This document shows positions 20,193 through 31,600 of a DNA stretch of 64,000 nt, one piece after another. Position numbers and translations under genes: made by a program. The DNA is from Sphagnum compactum (lineage: Eukaryota; Bryophyta; Sphagnopsida; Sphagnales). Under the pieces are notes generated by a model that saw only the letters and a program-made list of their open reading frames with translations, ran no database searches and was not told the origin of the DNA. Location: positions 17,046,271-17,110,270 of the forward strand of contig OZ234499.1 in assembly GCA_965153455.1 (NCBI GenBank), given 5' to 3'. Each line of letters begins with the position of its first letter. The stretch's first letter is position 1.

Positions 20193-23158
20193 CTAAGAAT
20201 GTCGTTTCTTCTGCCGCAAAAGATCTTCAACACTGTGCAGAAAGAGCCGCTTTCTGCCCCCACGCTGCATCCCTCTGAACTTTGCATCTTCGAGTTCAAA
20301 GTCACCCTGTTAGTCAGGAGGAAATTTTAATCAGACTGCAATAAGAGGCTTCTCGTCACACATCTTTGCATACTGTTCAATATGGACCTTGGCACTAAGA
20401 AATTAAGAAACATGCGTAAAGAGAGGTAGATGATACTACACAAAATAATCCACATCTTAGGCCTGCTTTACTCTGGGAGTCGGCTGAAAAAACTTTGGGC
20501 CAACTTTGAGCATTTTGGATTGATGTTTGGCCCCAAGTTACTAATAAATGCTAGGACATTGACATCAGGATATTAATAAATGCTGGAACATTGGCCCCAG
20601 GGGTTGCAAATTGGCTTCCCAAAGTGGGCCTTAGCCCTGGCTCACAACTTCACAGCTAATTTAAATAGTCACTGGTATCCTCATTCAAACAGCAAGAAGC
20701 TTGGGACAGTAAGACACAATTCACTTTAGTTTGCTCCTGTACAAGCAGCATGTAAGCTTAAGTCATAGAGAGGCCTACATACCTGTGAAGGAAAGTGCAA
20801 CCTTGACATTTCATGTCTGTCTCGAACAGCTCTGTATGCAAACTGCCTCCCACAGTCCACATGGGAGCATATGTATGGCTTCAGTTCCTTATGCACTGCA
20901 CTGACATGCTGGTTCAAGTTTGACTTCTGTTCAGCCCACCAACAACCACATGACCTACTTTAGTGTCACCCTTGAACAGGAACCCTGCATCCATGCTGAA
21001 TGACACAGTTGGGTATTGAATCTTTTAACAACAGTTGACTGGATCTCAATAATCAACCCTGCTCAAGGATGCTCACATTTGTCATACAGAGGAGGCTGCA
21101 AACATCACATCTTTTTTTGACCCTGCAGCTGCCTACAGAACCTTCAAAGGCTGTTAGAACTCCAATTTTGAACAAGTCTGTAGATGTGGATGAATGTGCA
21201 ATGGCCCCTCTTGTCAAACTCATAGTATAGTAACAGAAAAGCTTGCACACTTGTACATACTGCAAACTACTTGAAGTTCAAATGGACAGGGAATGCAATG
21301 AGACGCACTGTGGTGTAGCTGTGTAGACAGCCTGGAAAAGAACAGGGGAAGAGGCGTGTTTCATCCTCATGGGTGACAAGGTGCTGCTTTAGACTTGTCC
21401 TCATCATGGACATGCCACAGATGTCACATACTACACTGCTATGGGAAGCCTTCTTGTGTAGTCTCAATTCAGTGACACCTTGAAATGTTTCTCCACATCC
21501 AGGTTCCAAGCAAACCGTTGTCATGTCCTCAGCTGACATCTTCCCTAGTCACAGAACAGTTCAACAAGACCTCAAAACATAAAACCAAGGCCAGATACCC
21601 TAAACAGCAACCTTCAACTTCATGGCCTACTAGGCTCATCGTTTTCAGAGTCTACAGCCCTAGGTCTAGTCAATACAAAGTCCTCTAAGTGTATGACACC
21701 AATTTCCTCTCTCCAACATACAAGTGAGGTATTCATCACAACAGTACCGCTGTGATACTTGCACATGTGACGCACCAACTCAAAGTTGAATAGATCTCTT
21801 AGGGTTTCATTCTCTTGATTTCTGACAACATCAGGCACTATGGGCTAAATTCATGAAACAACATTTGCTTTCCCTCTGAATGATAAATCTCTGCCGAACT
21901 TTGTTGACACTGCAGATACAATAAAGTTTTCATTCTTCATAACCTAAACTTCACTGCACTTGAAGAGTCTGAAATTGTACCTATGCACCTTATGTGAAGA
22001 CTCAGAACTACAGGCTATGAGAAGTGGGTGTGAGCAATGGACACAATTATGCTCGAGAAAATACCTCCCTATCTTTGGAACTGGAGAGTAGTGCATCAGA
22101 CCTTCAAACTTTCACATCCTCATTTTGCTGGGCTTGAAGCATCAAGGGTGAACCTAATGAGCTCATGGCCAACCAAAATGCCGGTGACTATGGAAATCAG
22201 TGGGAGAATGTGAACCATCAGGTTGTAGTACTCCAATCCCAGTTGAAGAACAGGGTTATGGTTTAGGGTTTGAAGCTCAATGATCTCCAATTCTCTCATA
22301 GTGATCATGGCCAACCTAAATGCTGGTGACTACAGAAATCAGAGGGAGACTGTAAGCCATCAGCCTGTAGCGTTCCAATCCCAGTTGAAGAATAGGGTTA
22401 GGGTTTAGGGTTTGAAGCTCAATAATCTCCAATTCTCTCGTAGTGGCCGCTCACATGCCTCCCGCGAGAAAACCATCACAAACAATCGAAGGTCGTCATT
22501 GTCGTTGCAAGGTCATATAACTTGGAAACGGCAGAAATGCTATGATCCAACAAACCGGTACCTGGGGGGTAGGAGGAAGAGGCTTACCGTGGACAAGTTC
22601 TTCGTGAGTCTGCAAGCACGATCGGAACCGAAAGGCTTTGCCACAACCGGGTTCGGGACAAGCCAGTCGCTTTCCATGGGCATGGAATTCATGACCACGG
22701 AGACCCCAGGGACTTAAAAAGAGCCTACCGCAACCGGGCTCCAAGCACTCTACTCTCTCATTCTCCGAAACGTGCGCGGCGGCGGGAAACCCCCCGCCAA
22801 AAACTTGTGAGCTTCTTCTTCTTCTTCTTCTTGCTGGAAAACGCTGCTCGTGGCCTCTCAGATGTCGCTGCAGATTGGAATTCATGGTGAATGCTTGGCC
22901 GCAACCCTTGTATGGACACAGGAACCTCTTCCCACCATGGGTGAGCATGTGGCGGTTGAGATGGTCCCCTCGCTTGTATGTCTTCTCACAGCCATCGAAG
23001 GTACAAGCGAATGGCCTCTGTTCCTGACGATGCTGCTGCTTCTCCTCCTCATCATCATCATCATCCTCCTCCTCCTCCTCCTCCTGCTGCTGCTTGGGTT
23101 GCCACACCAACATCGCCAAATCACTGGAAATCATCAGCTGTGTTGATGAGCACAACAT
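20193..23158 (-). CDS. TFIIIA-like C2H2 zinc-finger protein
   Basis: Four exons: 23158-22588, 21544-21309, 20926-20783 and 20306-20193. They join in phase to about 354 residues. TFIIIA binds the 5S rRNA gene and 5S rRNA in the nucleus to recruit RNA polymerase III. Eight C2H2 fingers are visible: CTFDGC...HLNRHMLTH, CPYKGC...HLRGH, CLEPGC...GHEFHAH, CPEPGC...HEELVH, CLEPGC...HKKASH, the short CDICGM...HLVTH, CSFPGC...HVSAVH and CSHVDC...HEMSRLH. The final exon encodes GDFELEDAKF and RGGRKR, the basic tail typical of plant TFIIIA. Finger order matches plant TFIIIA fingers 3-9 with one extra finger. The usual first two fingers are not found; an acidic Glu/Asp run (residues ~26-39) stands in their place. 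An Arg-rich block (~110-115) follows finger 2. The start at 23158 is a choice among in-frame ATGs (23134 is also possible). Confidence 0.82.
22164..22440. repeat. ~142-bp tandem duplication in the TFIIIA-like intron 1
   Basis: A segment starting CATGGCCAACC at 22164 is repeated from 22306. Both copies contain CCAATCCCAGTTGAAGAA followed by GGGTTTAGGGTTTGAAG telomere-like sequence and CTCCAATTCTCTC. The second copy runs up to near the exon 1 border. Confidence 0.85.
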
Positions 23159-23430
23159 CTGGCACGCAGACAAGAATGAGCCTCCTATGCGACGACTGAA
23201 GAATCGGCATTGAAGACGAGGAACAATGCCGGGAAGCACAAGAAATGAATCAAAATCCTTTCTGTTAATACGAAGAGCACTTTGAGTCAAATTCTTGGCG
23301 GCCAAAGTGAACCAGCACCCCCACCAGCGCACCAGGAAGGATGAATGATAAGTGATCAGGAAACAGTTTTCTGTTGGGTTCCAGTTCCCTAGCTACCCAC
23401 GGTGGTTAGCTCAATTGCTTTGTTTTCTTC

Positions 23431-23486
23431 CTACCTACCTACTAACAACCCACAGTTAGGCAGGTTGTTAATAAGTAGGTAGGTAG
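23431..23486. repeat. Hairpin of TAGG tetranucleotides
   Basis: CTACCTACCTACTAACAAC at 23431-23449 is complementary to GTTGTTA...GTAGGTAGGTAG at 23464-23486, apart from a 4-base insertion. The loop is about 14 bases. Confidence 0.8.
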
Positions 23487-23681
23487 TAAAACTACATATG
23501 AGACCTATTTCCTACAGAATTGGTTACCGAGGTGAAACCAAACTATTAACTCCAGTTAAGGTTCATCCACAAATGAGTAATAATAACACACATCCAGTGG
23601 ATGGTGCGAATTATCATCCAGAATGTGGCGCATTAGGGTTAGGGTTTTGACTACCAATGGAGCTGCAAAATCAGGGACCTT

Positions 23682-23876
23682 TTGTTGCCCTTACCTACCA
23701 AGGCAAGGGATATTGTGTTTAGATTCATTATAGAGTATAGTAGCTTAAGGGATTTTTATAGGCCCCTACTAGGTAATATAGCCTAAGGTCTATATTATTA
23801 TTAAATGAGGATTTTTGAGAGATGATATTTTGACTTGTGTTTTGAAACTTGAGATTAGTTATTATAGAGTTATAAT
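23682..23876 (+). repeat. Dispersed repeat, copy 1
   Basis: About 195 bp, nearly 90 percent identical to the reverse complement of 49781-49970. Shared stretches include GATATTGTGTTTAGAT, TATAGAGTATAGTAGCTTAA, GGGATTTTTATAGGCCCCTA and GAAACTTGAGATTAGTT. Likely a non-autonomous transposable-element remnant. Confidence 0.85.
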
Positions 23877-24159
23877 AATAAGAAGAGGTAGTCCTCTATA
23901 GCCCTTAACTCTTTTTCAGTGCCCTGTCACTTGGACTACGGCCCTTAATCATAGGCACACAAAAACAGGGAAGGGCCTCTACTTAGAGCCCTTGTGCCTA
24001 GGTACGCAAAAACGTAGGGCCTATGAAGGGTCTCTAGGGCTAACCTCCATACGAGGCAGTTGTAAGAACAGTGCAACAGGGGTTGGAGTAAACCCTAATT
24101 GTGTTCCCCCCCCCTTGCGTGTCTCTGCCACCGCCCCTCGCCTTTGCTGCGCTCCAGCG

Positions 24160-27130
24160 ATGGCGGTCATTGCTGCGTCTGTTCTGCCATGCAGTACATC
24201 GGCTCACCTCCTCCCTTTCTCGCCTTCTTCTTCTTCTTCTTCTTCTTCTTATGTTCCCACACGTAGCTGCCGTGTGGCCGGCGGAGGGCCTGCAGTATCG
24301 GCCATGGCGGGATGTGGGCTTGTAGTAAGGCTGGGCGCCTTGCGGAGGCGGAAGGTGCTGGATTTGGGAGTTTTGTCTCGCCGTTCATACTACAGCGGTA
24401 GTAGAAGTGGAAGTGCGTTGGCGCGAGCTATGTGGAAGCAGGAAGTGTTGTGGGCTGAAGCACCCGTTGCGGATATCGGTCGGGCTTCAGAGCAGCATTT
24501 CCAACTAGTGCTGGATGTTAGTGGGAATCGAGAGCTCATGGATGGCCATACCAGGCCGGGCCAGTTTGTTCAGGTGTGGAGAAAGATTTCCTCATCTTCT
24601 TCTCTTGCCTTTGATGTTCTGTGTTTATGATCTTCTTCTCTTGCCTTGATTGTTCGCAGTCATGCATCTGCTCGTGATGATTATCGTGGCCAACTCTAGG
24701 GTTTGAGGATTTCCCAGTGGCCGGTACCTATTTGTAGCCAACTGCGGGAGATCTTGAACTTTGATGTTGCAAACTAGCATGGAGATATGTGAAAGCTTGA
24801 CGCAACATAGCTTCCAATGGACGGAGATTGCCATGTCTGTGAGCATATGAGTGCAATGGAGTCTCTGCACGGTTAGGGTTTTACACAGAGATATGTCAAA
24901 GCTTGAAGCAACATACTGGAACTTCCATTGGAGGGAAATTGCCATGTCTTTAAGAATATGAATGTGAACGGAGTCTCTGCACAGTCAGGGTTTTGCATGG
25001 GACTATGTCAAAGCTTGAAGCAACGTACCATAACTTCAGATTGAGGGAGATTGCCATATCTGTGAGAATACGAATGCAAATGGAGTCTCTGCACAGTTAG
25101 GGTTTTACATGGAGACATGTCAAAGCTTGAACCAACATACCGTACCTTCCAATGGAGGGAGATTGCCATGTCTGAGAATATGAATGTGAATGGAGTCTCT
25201 GTACAGTTAGGGATTAACAGTATTTGGCTCAGGCATATTGGAATTTAGGGCAATATCTTGTTGTCATGTTGTTCTTGTGTTTGATTCTCAAATCTGACTG
25301 ATGCATCTATGTTGAATGCAGGTCAAAGTTGGAGACAATAAACCAGTGTTTTTAGCAATTGCTTCGCCCCCAAATGTTGCTGCTAAGGGCTCACTAGAAT
25401 TCTTAGTTAAGTCAGTGGAAGGCAGCGCATCAGGCCTTCTTTGCAGCCTGGGAAAAGGAGACAGGGTGGAGCTCAGCCAAGTCATGGGTAATGGCTTCAA
25501 TGTAGAACAGGTGGCTCCAGCTGAAGATTTCCCTACTGTTTTGCTGTTTGCTACTGGATCCGGGATCAGGTAGATCCTCCAGCCTTAGAACTTCTAGCAA
25601 CTTTCTAACTTGATGTTTTCTTTATGCACTTTGAACTGCAGATTTGGTTAATTGTAGTGTGACTCTCTCTGCAAGTCTCCAGGCTCCTTTCAGTTATAGA
25701 AAGGGAGTACACGTAACACTGATGTCACTACACTTCCTGCTTAGATCCCAACTCCAGAACTATATCCTCATTAACTAATCAGATAACCTCAGATGGGGTT
25801 GTGTTTAACCACTTCTGAGGATCCCTGTTGTATTGAGGTGGATTCTGGAGAGAGGTGTGGAGTTGAGTTTAGTTTTTGTAAGCATGTTTGATGTTGATAA
25901 TTCACCTTTCGATGACTGTCCATGGTTTAGTAGCGCTTAAAGTGTAGACTATCTTTGAGCTCACAGTTGGTCACTCTCCAGGACAGCCCAATTCGCTCTC
26001 TTATGGAGGCTGGTTTTGATGCTCATAAGCGACAAGATGTTCGTCTATATTATGGTGCAAGAAACTTAGGGCGAATGGCATATCAGGTACGTGCAGAAAG
26101 CTGTATCCAGGATATTTGTAATGAATACAGTTGATCATATGGAGCAAGATCCAAAATTGCATTTGAAATCATGATATTAGGAGTCACAGTCATTAAGTGG
26201 CTTTCTGATTTTTAGTTTATCCATTTGCAGAGTCTTGAAGCAATATCCTGATGGTGATGCAGGATAAATTTAAGGAGTGGGAAGCCTCAGGTGTTGTAGT
26301 AGTGCCAGTGCTGTCTCAGCCTGATGATGACTGGACTGGTGAACAGGGTTATGTTCAGGTCATTTCTTCATTTTACATGTATTGTTGATGCTTGTTTGCG
26401 AGGTCATACAATTGGATGACATTCTTAAGATCCTGGATCAAAATCTACAGGCTTAGATTTCATCAGCTGGACTCTATGGTGAATGTAATGATCTTGTGAA
26501 GAGAATTAGGGCTAGAGGGCTACAACCAATTGGTTGTAGACTTGGTTTCACAAAGTCCTCTATTCTAGCAGAGATGACTCTAGCCACTCCATACACTACA
26601 ACAGATCCATGTTTGGTTATGCATCACTTATGTGGCATATGTTCTGATGGACACTGGATAAAGCCCTGAGATACCAAGGACTGGATGTGGTTTCAGGCTG
26701 CTTTTGCAAAGACAAAGGGCATTATCAAGGCAGCCCAAGCAGGTGCATTTTTATGTGGCCACAAGGAAATGGCTCAGGTATGTGTGACCCATGCCTCGAC
26801 TCTGCTGAGCTTCTGTAGTAGTTTAAAGTCTTCTCCTTCCACTCCACTTTCAGACTTACGACTTTGTCATGTGAAGAGTGGATTCCACATCAGTAACACT
26901 CAGATACGGGTTGGAAGATATGCTATTGATGGGACCTACAGAGACTGATAGAGCAGAGTCTATGCCTTTCAAGATGTGATGAGCATCAAGCTTGATTGTT
27001 AACTGACTTTGTTCTGTTGTGGTGTATTGTAGAGTGCTGAAATTGGCCTGTATTCTGTTTGTTGTAGGATGTGACTGCACTGCTTTTGGCAGATGGTGTG
27101 CCCAAGAATAGGATTCTGTTGAACTTTTAG
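24160..27130 (+). CDS. Chloroplast FAD/NAD(P)-binding oxidoreductase (fruit protein PKIWI502 family)
   Basis: Six exons: 24160-24573, 25322-25569, 25987-26086, 26263-26358, 26697-26777 and 27068-27130. They total 1002 nt, 333 residues, with all phases consistent. The first ~85 residues are rich in Ser, Arg and Ala and read as a chloroplast transit peptide. The rest has ferredoxin-reductase-like order: TRPGQFVQVKVGDNKPVFLA (FAD side), FATGSGISPIRSLMEAG (nucleotide-binding turn), DVRLYYGARNLGRMAYQDKF, VPVLSQPDDDW and FLCGHKEMAQ. It ends VPKNRILLNF, as in Arabidopsis At1g15140-type proteins. The physiological electron partner of this family is not established. The exon 3 acceptor is the second AG (GGACAG), which restores SPIRS; the nearer AG would break the frame. 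Intron 1 holds a tandem repeat. Confidence 0.9.
24775..25215. repeat. ~106-112-bp tandem repeat in oxidoreductase intron 1 (4 copies)
   Basis: AAAGCTTGA recurs at 24792, 24898, 25010 and 25122. Each unit also carries a GGAGGGAGATTGCCATGTCT-like stretch, then GGAGTCTCTGCACAGTTAGG and GGGTTTTACA. The copies fill most of the 748-bp intron. Confidence 0.9.
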
Positions 27131-28626
27131 GTTCTTCATGAGTGTACGAGATCCTCATGCAACTCCCTTATATCCTTCATTTATAATGGTCATGTTGCAT
27201 TCTCCTGTACTTTTCTGAAAATCTGTAGCTCCCACATGTCTGGACTGTTTCCTGTTTGCAACTTTGAGAGAACGCTTTTCAAAGTTTCGGTTGATGTGTG
27301 CAGAATAGGAGCGGCTGAGAAGGGCGGGCAAGGGTGCAGCAAAACTTGAGCATTATTTGGGTAAAGTAGGTTAGCATGTGTAATGTTGTTGTCAGAGAAA
27401 TCCTTCCTCTGCTATTGCAATGTACGATATTTTTGCTGAAATGATTCTTTCATTGATCCAGATCCAGAGAATAATTGATTAGGCTATGGATGTTCTAGAT
27501 AGATCTTGTTGATGTAGATCTGTGAAGAGTCTAAACTTTTTGGAAATATGCAAATGAAAATTGCTTCACAGAGATACCCATGTTATGAAACAGTCTTTGG
27601 AGATATTCTATGTGTTATTTTTTGGAATGAGGAATGGTACTTTTCAGAATGCAGTAAAGAAGAGTGTAAGGCTGAAGACACAACATTTAGAAGCAGCAAC
27701 ATTAAGCCATTGTGAATGTAAACATTGTATTATGATGACCAATTATCATGATTTCCCACGCGAATTTAATCAGCTATCTACATTGGATGGAAGTGGATAT
27801 CAGACATGAGCTAGAGTACTTAGTCTTTGTAAGAAGCCTAACAACAATGGGTGGAATTGATGATAATAATGGCTACAGATCACTCAACAAAACATAAAAA
27901 AGTTGGGCAATATTACCCAAGAAAACCAAGAAAAAATGGGAATACACATAAGGAACACAGCAAAAAACCCAGGCATGTGATTAGGAACCTGAGAGAGAGA
28001 GAGAGAGGGGGAAGGAAATGTTCTGTTCTGAAAAGGTTCCCACTTGGGATTAAGAAGCCCTTGAAACAAGGAAAAGTACATTTTTCTTGTCGCGTAGTTC
28101 GTAATATAAATTTGGGGGGTGTTCGAACCCAGAGGCAAGCACTACTTCAGTGGGCTGGGAGAAGCGCTGCTTGGCTTTCATCAAGTCAAGAACACCGACT
28201 GATTGTCACAAACAGAAGCTCTGGGACAGCAGGGAAGCTCTGTGGTCAGTGTGGTGTCTGATTTGTGGTGTGCACAGAGAACCAACCCAGCTGTATGTTT
28301 GTATTGAACATGACAAAAATTTGTTTGATAACATGCTCCACATGGTCCAGAGAATAACCAGTTACCATGAAAATGAATCCAGTCGCACCCACATATATAA
28401 AGGGACATTGTTCAGGCACCTGATTGACCTGGTTAGATTTGTGGTGTCTCTAGGGACATGCCTGTTCTGGCCTGCCAAAGCAAAAATCACCTTTCTTGTC
28501 AGATATACCACTTATCTTGACCAGACATAACAGGACTGCTGCTTTAGCTGTGATAAACCACTCAGGAAGGATACAGAATTTTTGGTCAACAATGCTGCAC
28601 ACTCATGAAAGCTCACAAGCCAATCT
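27131..28626. other. Intergenic between two convergent genes
   Basis: Holds the 3' flanks of the oxidoreductase (plus) and CLASP (minus). A short GA run occurs at 27991-28008. A tRNA-like promoter-box pair on the minus strand near 28100-28190 is listed separately. Open frames of 60-136 codons show no domain. Confidence 0.45.
28090..28195 (-). repeat. Possible SINE remnant with polymerase III A/B-box-like motifs
   Basis: On the minus strand, AGCCAAGCAGCG (A-box-like) is followed about 40 bases later by GGGTTCGAACACC, a very good B-box. That spacing matches tRNA-derived SINEs. No full tRNA fold, tail or target-site duplication was established. Confidence 0.3.
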
Positions 28627-31600
28627 TCACTGTCCGACTTGAAACTGTTAAAACACAATGCTGAGATTTTGTGAAAAAAGATTAGTACAACTTATGAAAC
28701 CTGGCACAGGACACGGGGTGGAAAGATGGAAATATACCTGAGAAATACGATTTGCATAGATGGTGACAAGTCGTAGCTGAGTGCTACTTAGGCTCCCGAG
28801 ATATGGAACAAAAGCCTTTCCCAGCACAATGTAGATCTCAACCAGACAAAAGACCACCGTCTGCCCAACAATTCAGCCATCATGTATTAGTAAGCAGCTG
28901 TACATTCTACGTGAGGAATGTAGTCATCATATTTCTGTTTGCAGTAGCATGCCATGAGAGAATGAGAAAATTTATCTAACTTATTTATCTCACTGGTTCT
29001 ACAGAACTAACACAATAAGACTTCCACTACTGAGCAATAATAGTAATCAAGAAAGGAAAAATAAAACTGTATGTGTACCTTTCGGACTTCTGCATTTTGG
29101 TTGCCAAATGCATCAAACAGCACTGGCAAGAAGGAAGGCAATTTTGCCATGAGCTCCTCTGAAGGAAGTCTGCCAACAAGCTGTTCAATGCAAGCATTTT
29201 CAAACATCAGAACTGTTTTCCCAGAAAAAATAACACTGAAGGGAATCTACATGTATACAAAAATGAGATATTGTGAAGACTCATGTGATGAGATGCCCCA
29301 CAAATGTCTGTTGCAAAGTGCTTTCAATCATTATAACTGAGAATCTGAGCTGAGAAAACTTTGACACATATGAGGTAACATGGAGAAGTGGATGTACTTT
29401 TGTCAAGCAGCTGATACAAGTCACAAGTGCCTTTTCATCTTCAGAGACCAACAACGGCACCACAACCTGGTATGCGACACCCAGGTATATTGAGAACCCA
29501 GAGTATTCAACTGTTAAGCAGTTGGTAATGTAGCCACCTTGCAAGAGGTTTATGAGCTCAGATTGCACACACTAGGTACAGCCTACACTTCAAGGGGGGT
29601 CAAATGTACACCAAGAGCACCTAGACCTAAAAGCTTCCTACTCCTTGCAGGAAAAATATACAGCAATAATGCACATGAAGGATCACTATGCATGTCTGCA
29701 GTGAAATTGTTAAACCCACTGACCAAATCTTCTCCTCTGAGTTATTACCCAGACAGTGATGTTTTATTATAAGGTCTGACCAAAGGAAAATTGATGGCAG
29801 AAGATGGCAAGTAGTACATACAGTCAGACTGCGGTATGTGTCAAGCTGCATCAACACTGTGTTCAAGCAGCGGTCGGCAGCAACAACCACCTGCAATGGT
29901 CTCTCAGGGTTAACATGTCTGATGAATTGTTTTGCTCCATAGCCCAGAATAGACTAGCTTAGCCAGTTCAACATTTGAACCATTATATGTGAGATCTGCT
30001 GGCAAGTTCTGCATTCTAATGACACCAGTCAATTACTACCCAAATCAATGAAACAATGGTCTAGACCCAACTGCACATAACCATTGCAAGCAAATAATCT
30101 ACTTTGAAGAGATCAACAAGTACATCCTTCACACCCTGAGTCTCACATGCAAGTTGGACTTCATACCTTGGAGTCAGAATCCCTCACTGAATGGAGAAGC
30201 TTCTCTAGCAGCAATTCTGTGGCTTCATCACAACTAGCTCTCTGTAAAATCACAACAGTAAAGCAATGTTCCATCAACATAGTACTCAGTACTGCTCAGA
30301 GAAAATATATCCAGGAGTTACAGATCTGGGTACACAAATGGAGATAAATCCATGTGAAATGACATGACAAGAGGATCCTTTTCCTCTTCCTTACATTGCA
30401 TTGCTGAGTGTAAACAGGTGGACGGACAAGAAATGAACTTAAAAGAGAAACACAGAACTAGACATCATGGAACATTGTGGAGAAGGGACCTGATTGCTAA
30501 GCATCTCAAAAATGAGAGAGAGAGAGAGCTCCCGAATGCTGGAGTTGGGATCATCAAGAGATTCCAGCACTACTGTAAGTATCTGATTAAAATACTGCAC
30601 CCAACACACACACCCCTCTGCCTTAGAATCTACATGAAGAAAGACCCTTGTCACTTTGTACCAGAAAATGTGTTTCCTGTTCTTAATGTAGGAAATTTGA
30701 AACAACAGATAAACCAAGTGCCACCAAGCAACTGGAGCATAGGAAAAATAATCCTGTAAGAAAAATGGAACCCTGCTAGCTTTGGAAAAGCACCAACTAG
30801 CAAGTTCAATCCAGTAGTTGACTGGAAAATGTAAGCTTTTCCCTTGTAAATTTTTGCACCATTGAGAATTTCACCATCACATTCCTACCCTTTTCAAAAG
30901 ACACTGTATAGAAAAAAAGCAAAACATCACAGATAGATCCTGAAAAATTCACTCAACAGATGGAATAATCAAGTCAAACTTTGGAATATGTTTCTCGGAA
31001 CTGCTCAGGGGCCTACACTCAAAAACTAGCAAACCGCACCTGACTGGAAGAGTTCAGAATACATCAAGTAGTAAGAAAGAATTGGCACACCTGAGACCAA
31101 GTGGAAGAGTCATTGGCACGAGAGAGCAGAATTAGTTGCTGCAAAGCTTCCTGCTTCTCCTCTGCTGGCTTACCATTGCCTCGATTTGACATCTGTTCAT
31201 TTTTCACACAGTCAATGTATTGCAGATTCCTGGCCTCTGAGGATTCTGGTTTAAAATTAAATTAAGAATTTGACTCTGAGATTTGTTAACTCACCTGATG
31301 TAGAAGATTGGGAACACTTGAGCCAGGACTCTGAGAAGGAGACTTGGAGTTCAGCATCTCCAACTGAACTTCATTTGGGAGCTTGGGATCAGGGGTAGTC
31401 ACTGTCCCAACCTTTGGCTCTGAATTTACCATACTCTGAGCATTGACCACAGGAATTACACCAGTATACGGATACTCATGCCTTACACCTACATCAGAGT
31501 CATAAATACTTTGAGCTTGGTCAGACCACTGGGTAGACATGCGTGGACTGCTCTGGGTTATATTTCCCATACTTTGGGACTTTTTGTAACCAAATGACTC

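Larger units (their letters stand above)
23159..24159. promoter_or_regulatory. Divergent intergenic region between TFIIIA-like and oxidoreductase genes
   Basis: A 1-kb spacer between divergent start codons. It contains a TAGG hairpin (23431-23486), a dispersed repeat (23682-23876, inverted copy at 49.8 kb) and GGGTTAGGGTTTT telomere-like sequence near 23635. The open frame extending the oxidoreductase upstream to 23992 lacks protein-like features and is probably leader. Confidence 0.4.

Noticed and set aside
22850-23199. Plus-strand Leu-rich and Pro-rich frames
   Set aside because: Antisense to the acidic Glu/Asp run and zinc-finger exon of the TFIIIA-like gene.
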